Of a DNA stretch of 11,847 nt, positions 6,840 through 11,847 are shown piece by piece. Position 1 is the stretch's first letter, and each line of letters begins with the position of its first letter. The stretch covers positions 1 to 11,847 of the forward strand of contig CAKZIX010000054.1 of assembly GCA_936936565.1 (NCBI GenBank), given 5' to 3'. Source of the DNA: an uncultured Nocardiaceae bacterium (GTDB lineage: Bacteria > Actinomycetota > Actinomycetes > Mycobacteriales > Mycobacteriaceae). The notes beneath the pieces are model-generated. The model saw nothing but the letters and a program-made list of their open reading frames with translations, ran no database searches and had not been told where the DNA came from. A program made the translations under genes and the position numbers.

Positions 6840-7739
6840 ATGAGCCGTCACGAGATGCCGGACAGCCACGCCGACGAACAGGAGCTACCCGAGCTGCGCG
6901 ATCCGATTCTCGTCGCCGCCTTCGAGGGCTGGAACGATGCGGGCGATGCCGCCAGCGGCGCCGTCGAGCACCTCGAACTGTCCTGGGACGCCGAACCGCT
7001 GGCCGAGCTGGACTCCGAGGACTACTACGACTACCAGGTGAACCGCCCGACGGTCCGCCAGGTCGACGGCGTCACCCGGGAAATCCAGTGGCCGTCGACG
7101 ATGCTGTCGGTGTGTTCGCCGCCCGGCAGTGAACGCGACGTGGTGCTGTTGCGCGGGATCGAGCCCAACATGCGCTGGCGCAGCTTCTGTGACGACCTGC
7201 TCGAGTTCATCGAACAGCTCGGCGTGAGCACGGTCGTCATAGTGGGCGCCTTGCTGGCCGACACCCCGCACACGCGGCCGGTGCCGGTCACCGGATCGGC
7301 GTGGAGCAAGGACGCCGCCACCAAGTTCAACCTCGAGCAGACGCGCTACGAGGGCCCCACCGGCATCGCCGGGGTGCTGCAGGACGAGTGCGTCAAGGCG
7401 GGCGTGCCGGCCATCTCCTTCTGGGCCGCGATCCCCCACTACGTGTCGCAGCCACCGAACCCGAAGGCCACCATCGCGTTGTTGCGCCGGGTCGAAGATG
7501 TGCTCGACGTCGAGGTTCCGCTCGGCGAGTTGCCGGTGCAGGCCGAGGAATGGGAAACCGCAGTCTCGGAGATGGTCAAGGACGACGAGGAGATCACCGA
7601 GTACGTGCGCACGCTCGAAGAGCGCGGCGACGCCGAACTGAACGCCGAAGAGGCGCTGTCGAAGATCGACGGCGACGCACTGGCCGCGGAGTTCGAGCGC
7701 TACCTGCGCCGGCGCGGGCGCGGCGGCTGGGGCGGCTAG
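6840..7739 (+). CDS. PAC2-family protein (proteasome-assembly-chaperone-like fold)
   Basis: This 299-residue soluble protein matches the actinobacterial PAC2 family by its N-terminal core LRDPILVAAFEGWNDAGDAA (19-38), the central VVIVGALLADTPHTRPVPVTG (132-152), and SFWAAIPHYVSQPPNPKATIALL (193-215). The C-terminus (about 235-299) is acidic and helical, then Arg/Gly-rich. The family is named for similarity to eukaryotic proteasome assembly chaperone 2. In actinobacteria, which have a Pup-proteasome, its role has not been settled as far as I know, so any link to proteasome assembly is inference. I recall the same metH/PAC2 divergent pair in M. tuberculosis (Rv2124c/Rv2125). ATG 6840 is chosen from the start of family similarity and the TACGCT box six nt upstream; an ATG at 6855 is the alternative. 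Its stop codon lies inside a tandem duplication. Confidence 0.88.
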   Translation: MSRHEMPDSHADEQELPELRDPILVAAFEGWNDAGDAASGAVEHLELSWDAEPLAELDSEDYYDYQVNRPTVRQVDGVTREIQWPSTMLSVCSPPGSERDVVLLRGIEPNMRWRSFCDDLLEFIEQLGVSTVVIVGALLADTPHTRPVPVTGSAWSKDAATKFNLEQTRYEGPTGIAGVLQDECVKAGVPAISFWAAIPHYVSQPPNPKATIALLRRVEDVLDVEVPLGELPVQAEEWETAVSEMVKDDEEITEYVRTLEERGDAELNAEEALSKIDGDALAAEFERYLRRRGRGGWGG

Positions 7740-7759
7740 TTACTGGGGCGGCTAGTTAC
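7728..7759. repeat. Perfect 16-nt tandem duplication over two convergent stop codons
   Basis: The unit TGGGGCGGCTAGTTAC occurs twice in a row (7728-7743 and 7744-7759). The first copy holds the TAG stop of the PAC2 gene (7737-7739). The second holds the stop of the minus-strand membrane-protein gene (TTA at 7756-7758, TAA on its strand). In each unit TAG and TTA touch, so in a one-copy ancestor the two stops would have abutted with no gap. Confidence 0.95.
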
Positions 7760-8673
7760 TGAGGCGCGGCGAAGCCGACCACCTGCTCCTGGGCGATGAC
7801 CGTGCCGTTGCGCTTGATCACCAGCGCGGAATTCGAGATGTGGTAGGTGGTCGCTTCGCGCTTGTTGGTGGCCAGAAAGCCGCCGTCGGCGCGCTCGGGA
7901 TCGTCGAGTTCGATGCCGGCGCCGTCGGAGGCCCGCATCCCCTTGTAGTAGAAACGTCCCGCCTGCGTTTGGCAGACGACGACCAGCGAGTGCGTGGTCT
8001 TGGCGGTGAGCACGGCTGGATCGCCGGCGTTGCACCGCGCACCCGGCTGATCGACGAAGCCCTGCTTGTCCGCGCCTTCCAGGCCGGCACCCGCAGCGGC
8101 GGGCTTCGGCGTGGGCTGCGCGCTCTGCTTGACGGTGGACGGCGGCACCTGCGGGGTGGGCGTGGCGGCCTTGGGCGTGGGTTGCGGGGTGGGCGGCGGC
8201 GTGGACGGTTTCGGTGCGGCGGCCGGTGGCGGCACCGGCTTGGGTGCGGGCGCGGCGGGAACCAGCGTGGTGGGTGCCGCGGCGTTGGACAGCGCGACGG
8301 GTTCGGTGGCGACGCTGTTGCGATCGGTGAATTTGGCCACTGCGGCGCCGACGCCGAGGGCCACGACGAGCGCCGCGAAGACGCCGACGACGATCGCCAC
8401 GATCGGGCCCTTGCGCGGGCTGCGGGCCGGTTCGAAATCCGCGGCGCGCAGCGGGCGGCCCTTCGGTTCCTCGGGTTCGGGTTGCGCACGCGGCTGCTCG
8501 ACGGCACCGCTGAGCCAGTCGTCGAAGCCGCCACCCAGGCGCGGCGCGGGCGCCGTGGGCGCCGTTTCACGCGACGTACCGACGACGCCGCTGCCCTCGA
8601 GCGGCCGGGCCATCGTGGTGTCGTCGGGCCGCATCGGCGTATACCAACGATTCAGGTCGTGCGGCTGTGCCAT
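7756..8673 (-). CDS. Single-pass membrane protein with Pro/Ala-rich stalk and exported C-terminal domain, function unknown
   Basis: The 305-residue protein has a hydrophilic N-terminus (1-88) ending in a basic ARSPRKG, one clear transmembrane helix (91-113), a Pro/Ala/Thr/Lys-rich stretch (about 130-195), and a C-terminal domain (about 205-305). By the positive-inside rule the N-terminus is cytoplasmic and the C-terminal domain lies outside. That domain has only two Cys, C214 and C234, which could form one disulfide; near them are GDPAVL, FYYKGMR and GIELDDPE. I do not recognise its function. The layout is like that of transmembrane sensors or wall-anchored envelope proteins, but no kinase or enzyme motif is present. 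ATG 8673 is chosen from AGGAGG 11 nt upstream on the minus strand; an upstream start at 8709 would leave that site inside the gene. It is divergent from the MFS gene. Confidence 0.82.
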   Translation of the reverse strand: MAQPHDLNRWYTPMRPDDTTMARPLEGSGVVGTSRETAPTAPAPRLGGGFDDWLSGAVEQPRAQPEPEEPKGRPLRAADFEPARSPRKGPIVAIVVGVFAALVVALGVGAAVAKFTDRNSVATEPVALSNAAAPTTLVPAAPAPKPVPPPAAAPKPSTPPPTPQPTPKAATPTPQVPPSTVKQSAQPTPKPAAAGAGLEGADKQGFVDQPGARCNAGDPAVLTAKTTHSLVVVCQTQAGRFYYKGMRASDGAGIELDDPERADGGFLATNKREATTYHISNSALVIKRNGTVIAQEQVVGFAAPQ

Positions 8674-8774
8674 GTCCGGCAGTCCCTCCTCTGCTGTGCG
8701 CGAGCACACCCCCTCGCCACCAAGGACACCATGCGCCGCTACCCCGCCGCAATTCCCCAGTCAAAATGGGCGTA
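8674..8774. promoter_or_regulatory. Divergent region between the membrane protein and the MFS transporter
   Basis: These 101 nt must carry the promoters of both genes. On the minus strand AGGAGG (8685-8690) is the ribosome binding site of the membrane protein. An inverted repeat TGTGC-gcga-GCACA lies at 8695-8708. On the plus strand CAAAAT (8762-8767) lies seven nt before ATG 8775 and could be a leaderless-type -10. None of this is strong. Confidence 0.35.
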
Positions 8775-9887
8775 ATGAAGAAGCGTTCGACGGTCGCGCT
8801 GTATGTGGGCGGCTTCCTTGGCCCGTTCGGCGGGGGCGTGACGACGTCGATGCTGCCGGAAATCGGCGACGACTTCGCGGTCACCGCGCAGTCGGCGTCG
8901 GCCACGCTGACCGCCTACCTGTTGCCGTTCGCGGTGCTGCTGCTGTTCTCGGGCACGCTCGGCGCGCGCTGGGGGCAGCTGCGCACAGTGCGGATCGCCT
9001 ACGTCGTCTATGTCGTCGCATCGCTGGCGGCAGTGGCCGCCCCCACCTTCGAGATGCTGTTGGCGGCGCGTGCCGTGCAGGGCAGCGCCAACGCCTTTAC
9101 CTCGCCGCTGCTGCTGGCGGCGCTGGCCGCCCACACCGATCCGGCCCGGCTGGGCCGCGTGCTCGGCATCTTCGGAGCCCTGCAGGCGGCGGGCTCCACC
9201 ACCGCGCCGTTGGTGGGCGGCGTTGCGGCCGAGGTGAATTGGCGGTGGGCCTTCGTCGTGATCGCAGTGGTCGCCGCCGGATTGGGACTGGCCGGGCTGC
9301 CGGGCAGTTCGGGGTCGAGCCGCGACCGGGCCCCGCGGCTGCGCGATGCACTGCAGCCGGCGGTGCTGCGGCTCGGCCTGGTCGCGCTGCTGGGCTGGGG
9401 TGCGCTCGGCGGGCTGTCGTTCCTCGTCGCCTATCGCACGCACGACGCGTTCGGGCTGGAGCCGACGGCGCGCGGTCTGGTGCTGACCTTGTTCGGGCTG
9501 GCGGGGATCGTCGCCGCGGCGACCGTGGGCCGGGCGATCGACGATGTGGGTCCGCGCCGGGCGGTGATCGTCGGCGCCTGGTGTGGCGGTGCGCTGATCG
9601 CGCTGGTGGGCACCGTCGGCGAGATCTGGGTGCTGGCCGCGGCGTGGGCGCTGGCCGGAGTCGCGGGCCAAGCGGTGCTCGTCGGCGTGAACACTGCGGT
9701 GCTGGGCTCGGGTGGAGCCAATCGCGGCGGCGCGGTGTCGGTGGTGCAGTCGCTGCGGTTCACCGGTCAGGCGCTGGCGCCCGCCCTGCTGACACCGCTG
9801 TATGCGGCCGCGCCGTGGTCGGCGTTCGTCGTGCCCGCGGCGATGCTGGCGATTGCCGCGCCCCTGTTGTTGTGGCGATCCGACTGA
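8775..9887 (+). CDS. MFS transporter, drug/metabolite efflux type
   Basis: The 370-residue inner-membrane protein has the hydrophobic pattern of about 12 transmembrane helices and is short for the family, with tight loops. MFS motif A appears after helix 2 as GTLGARWGQLR (60-70), and a relic in the second half as GRAIDDVGPRRAV (252-264). The segment ALQAAGSTTAPLVGG (135-149) then WRWAF (156-160) matches the antiporter motif region of DHA-type exporters. It probably expels a small molecule using the proton gradient; the substrate cannot be read from the sequence. ATG 8775 or ATG 8766 (three residues longer) could be the start; neither has a Shine-Dalgarno sequence. It ends 39 nt before the adenylating enzyme on the same strand, but an iron-box-like promoter sits between them. 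Siderophore export would be one guess from that neighbour and no more. Confidence 0.87.
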   Translation: MKKRSTVALYVGGFLGPFGGGVTTSMLPEIGDDFAVTAQSASATLTAYLLPFAVLLLFSGTLGARWGQLRTVRIAYVVYVVASLAAVAAPTFEMLLAARAVQGSANAFTSPLLLAALAAHTDPARLGRVLGIFGALQAAGSTTAPLVGGVAAEVNWRWAFVVIAVVAAGLGLAGLPGSSGSSRDRAPRLRDALQPAVLRLGLVALLGWGALGGLSFLVAYRTHDAFGLEPTARGLVLTLFGLAGIVAAATVGRAIDDVGPRRAVIVGAWCGGALIALVGTVGEIWVLAAAWALAGVAGQAVLVGVNTAVLGSGGANRGGAVSVVQSLRFTGQALAPALLTPLYAAAPWSAFVVPAAMLAIAAPLLLWRSD

Positions 9888-9895
9888 CCTGCACA

Positions 9896-9914
9896 TTTGG
9901 TAAGCCTTACCAAT
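9896..9914. promoter_or_regulatory. Candidate DtxR/IdeR iron box
   Basis: The palindrome TTGGTAAG-C-CTTACCAA (9897-9913) has perfect 8-bp arms. Placed on the 19-bp iron-box consensus TTAGGTTAGSCTAACCTAA, positions 9896-9914 agree at 14 of 19. It directly abuts the -10 hexamer, where a bound iron-loaded repressor would block RNA polymerase. Another regulator with a similar palindrome is possible. Confidence 0.55.
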
Positions 9915-9920
9915 TACAAT
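9915..9920 (+). promoter_or_regulatory. -10 hexamer TACAAT of the adenylating enzyme, leaderless geometry
   Basis: TACAAT matches the TATAAT consensus at five of six positions and stands six nt before GTG 9927. No Shine-Dalgarno sequence is present, so the mRNA is probably leaderless with a GTG start. The -35 area (about 9892-9897) shows no consensus. Confidence 0.65.
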
Positions 9921-9926
9921 GCTCGG

Positions 9927-11847
9927 GTGGTCCACCCGCTCGACACCGTTGCGTTGCCTTTCCTCCGGCAGTTGCGCAGCTTCGGCGACCACATCGCGAT
10001 CCACACCGAAGCGGCCGGCTATTCGTACCGGGACCTGGCCGACCTGGTCGACGCCGCCGCGGCGGCGCTGCACGGCCCGCGGCGGCTGGCGCTGGTCTGC
10101 GGCGGCAACGATCTCACCTCGCTGGTGCACTACCTGGGCGCGCTGCAGGCCGGCCACGTGGTCTTGCTGGCCGAGAGCGAATCATTGTGTGCTGCATATG
10201 ATCCCGACATCGTCGTGGCGGGTGGGCAGATCCGCATCGCGCGTGCGGTGACGGCGCACCAGCTGCATCCGGAGCTGGCGCTGCTGCTGTCGACGTCGGG
10301 GTCCACCGGCTCGCCGAAGCTGGTGCGGTTGTCCTACGAGAACCTGCGGGCCAACGCCACGGCCATCGCCGACTATCTCGACATTGGGGATACCGATTGC
10401 GCGGCCACCACCCTGCCGATGCATTACTGCTACGGGCTGTCGGTGGTGCACAGCCATCTGAGCGCGGGGGCCGCCCTGCTGCTCACCGGACGCTCGGTGC
10501 TGGAACCGGAGTTCTGGCAGCAGTTCCGGGCGCACCGGGCGACCACGTTCCCTTGTGTTCCGTACACCTTCGACATGCTCGATCACATCGGGTTCGCCGA
10601 GTTCGAGTTGCCGTCCCTGCGGTACCTCACCCAGGCCGGCGGACGCCTGGCGCCGGAACGGGTGCGCGCCTACGCCGAACTCGGGCGCGCCCGCGGGTGG
10701 GATCTGTACGTCATGTACGGCGCCACCGAGGCGACGGCCCGCATGGCCTATCTCCCGCCGCGGCTCGCGGCGACGCACCCGGACAGCATCGGCGTGCCGA
10801 TCCCCGGCGGCACCTTCAGCATCGACGACGGTGAACTGGTCTACCACGGACCCAATGTCATGCTCGGCTACGCCGAGACCCCCGCCGACCTGGCGCTCGG
10901 ACGCACCGTGGCCGCACTGCACACCGGGGACCTGGCCCGGCGCACGCCCGACGGGCTGTATCAGATCACCGGCCGGCGATCCCGGTTCGTCAAGTTGTTC
11001 GGCTTGCGCATCGACCTGCAACGCGTCGAAAGTCAGCTCGCCGCTGCCGGATTCGTCACGTGTTGTGCCGAGGGCGCGGACGAGCTCGTGGTCGCGGTGG
11101 CCGGCGACGCCGACGGGCTGCGTGCCGTGGCGGCGCAGGCCAGCGGGTTACCTCCGGGCCGCATCCGGGTCTGTCCGGTGCCGGAGTTGCCGCGGCGCAG
11201 CAACGGCAAACCCGACTATCACGCCGTGCGAGCCCTCGCCCCCGACCCGCCACGCGACGGGGTCGCGGCCTTGTTCGCCGACGTGCTCGCCGTCGACCCG
11301 CGCCGCATCGGTCCTGACTCGACGTTCGTCGGGCTCGGTGGCGATTCGCTGTCCTACGTGACGATGTCGGTGCGCTTGGAGCGGCTGCTGGGACATCTGC
11401 CGCCGGACTGGCACCGCACGCCGCTGGCGCAGCTGCGTCCGGCGCCGCGCCGGCGGGCGGGCCGCACCCTCGATACCAGCGTGGCCCTGCGCGCGCTGGC
11501 GATCGTGTTCGTGGTCGGATCGCACGCAGCGCTGTTCGAGGTGTGGGGCGGCGCGCACATGTTGCTCGCGGTCGCGGGCTACAACCTCGCGCGGTTCACG
11601 CTGCCGAACGCCAGCCGGGTGCGGCTGCTGCTCGGCGCCGCGGCGGCGATCGCGGTGCCCAGCATGCTGTGGATCGGTTTCGCGCTCGTCGTCATCCTGG
11701 CGGCGGTCTGGGCCGGCCTGTGGCTGGCCGAGCGGCTGGCCCGGCCGGTCGGGCGACTGGCCGAAGCCGCGGCGCGGGTCGGCCAGGGGGATCTCGACGT
11801 GAAGGTGCGCGAGGGCGGAGGGGAGGAATTCGCCCTGCTCGCCCGGA
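9927..11847 (+). CDS. Adenylation-carrier-acyltransferase-3 multidomain enzyme, 3' end missing and probably chimeric after about 11678
   Basis: This frame stays open to the window edge (640 codons seen). An ANL adenylation domain (about 1-435) has the P-loop STSGSTGSPK (122-131), YGATEAT (264-270), HTGDL (332-336), the hinge GRRSRFVKLFGLRID (349-363) and catalytic K428 in SNGK. A carrier domain (about 440-500) has GLGGDSL, with S474 for phosphopantetheine. An acyltransferase-3 membrane domain starts near 514 and shows its R-X10-H motif (R522, H533) plus the first helices. The enzyme would adenylate an acid, load it on its own carrier and pass it to a membrane acyltransferase acting on an envelope or secreted molecule; that order is inferred. 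From F585 (nt 11679) on, residues look like a sensor-kinase helix and HAMP domain, foreign to this family. GTG 9927 is chosen from the TACAAT box; an ATG at 9919 is out of frame. Confidence 0.85.
   Translation, partial: MVHPLDTVALPFLRQLRSFGDHIAIHTEAAGYSYRDLADLVDAAAAALHGPRRLALVCGGNDLTSLVHYLGALQAGHVVLLAESESLCAAYDPDIVVAGGQIRIARAVTAHQLHPELALLLSTSGSTGSPKLVRLSYENLRANATAIADYLDIGDTDCAATTLPMHYCYGLSVVHSHLSAGAALLLTGRSVLEPEFWQQFRAHRATTFPCVPYTFDMLDHIGFAEFELPSLRYLTQAGGRLAPERVRAYAELGRARGWDLYVMYGATEATARMAYLPPRLAATHPDSIGVPIPGGTFSIDDGELVYHGPNVMLGYAETPADLALGRTVAALHTGDLARRTPDGLYQITGRRSRFVKLFGLRIDLQRVESQLAAAGFVTCCAEGADELVVAVAGDADGLRAVAAQASGLPPGRIRVCPVPELPRRSNGKPDYHAVRALAPDPPRDGVAALFADVLAVDPRRIGPDSTFVGLGGDSLSYVTMSVRLERLLGHLPPDWHRTPLAQLRPAPRRRAGRTLDTSVALRALAIVFVVGSHAALFEVWGGAHMLLAVAGYNLARFTLPNASRVRLLLGAAAAIAVPSMLWIGFALVVILAAVWAGLWLAERLARPVGRLAEAAARVGQGDLDVKVREGGGEEFALLAR
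11679..11847 (+). other. In-frame HAMP-like segment of a sensor histidine kinase (NtrY-like), likely chimeric tail
   Basis: Residues 585-640 of the open frame read as one hydrophobic helix (FALVVILAAVWAGLWLA) followed by the HAMP pattern: P607, then L611, AAARV (614-618), the connector GQGDLDVKV (619-627) and EEFALLAR (633-640). Alphaproteobacterial NtrY-type kinases have just this order of last transmembrane helix, HAMP, then PAS and kinase domains. Acyltransferase-3 proteins have more transmembrane helices at this place and no HAMP domain. The join is in frame and without a stop, and base composition does not change visibly. An assembly chimera is the simplest explanation. Confidence 0.65.

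Noticed and set aside
8100..8300. Repetitive DNA in the membrane-protein gene that could be a tandem repeat array
   Set aside because: It encodes the irregular Pro/Ala/Thr/Lys stalk; no unit recurs exactly, so it is coding low complexity and not a repeat array or CRISPR.
8739..10157. Long minus-strand open frame opposite the MFS transporter
   Set aside because: Gln/Arg/His-rich translation without any domain, fully antisense to a gene with MFS motifs.
8066..10201. Long plus-strand open frame across the membrane-protein gene, the MFS gene and the start of the adenylating enzyme
   Set aside because: It overlaps three well-supported genes in other frames or on the other strand, and its translation is low-complexity Gly/Ala/Arg-rich sequence.
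10555..11361. Plus-strand open frame inside the adenylating enzyme
   Set aside because: Ser/Pro/Arg-rich translation in the wrong frame; the adenylation and carrier motifs are all in the frame starting at 9927.
9927..11847. Non-ribosomal peptide synthetase cluster
   Set aside because: There is one adenylation and one carrier domain but no condensation or thioesterase domain, and the neighbours are not biosynthetic.
1..11847. tRNA, rRNA, insertion sequence, integrase, phage, CRISPR or toxin-antitoxin elements
   Set aside because: All intergenic gaps are under 200 nt and none shows such elements; no transposase, integrase or nuclease motif was seen in any supported frame.

Overview
The window reads as chromosomal DNA of a high-GC mycolic-acid actinobacterium, most likely Nocardia or a close relative. 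The grounds are the very GC-rich third codon positions, SD-less (probably leaderless) starts with a TANNNT box 6-7 nt upstream, a metH gene divergent from a PAC2-family gene (as I recall for Rv2124c/Rv2125 in Mycobacterium tuberculosis), and a candidate DtxR/IdeR iron box. The genus is an inference; no rRNA or other marker is present.

Layout. Positions 1-862 hold the 3' part of a fatty-acyl-CoA synthetase-type adenylating enzyme, followed by a catechol-O-methyltransferase-like enzyme (927-1697, +). A HAD phosphatase (1702-2388, -) converges on it with a 4-nt gap. The divergent region 2389-2577 carries phased inverted repeats and a candidate promoter for a small exported protein of unknown function (2578-3180, +). 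That gene converges on metH, the cobalamin-dependent methionine synthase (3251-6775, -), and a perfect 17-bp hairpin lies between them. metH is divergent from a PAC2-family gene (6840-7739, +) across 64 nt that seem to carry two back-to-back leaderless promoters around a small palindrome. The PAC2 gene converges on a single-pass membrane protein with a Pro/Ala-rich stalk (7756-8673, -). A perfect 16-nt tandem duplication lies exactly over the two stop codons. Next come an MFS efflux-type transporter (8775-9887, +) and a multidomain enzyme that runs off the window (9927-end, +): adenylation domain, phosphopantetheine carrier domain, then the start of a membrane acyltransferase-3 domain.

Most of the window is ordinary housekeeping or accessory content, and I see no defence system, CRISPR array, phage, insertion sequence, tRNA or rRNA. 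The right edge is the most interesting part. The last gene has an iron-box-like palindrome directly against a strong -10 hexamer and a leaderless GTG start, which suggests iron regulation and perhaps a siderophore- or envelope-related acylation role. At about 11676 its acyltransferase-3 transmembrane sequence passes, in frame, into what looks like the last transmembrane helix and HAMP domain of a sensor histidine kinase (NtrY-like). That is either a chimeric junction in the assembly, which I think more likely, or a very unusual fusion protein. Anyone using this window should treat the last ~170 bases with suspicion.
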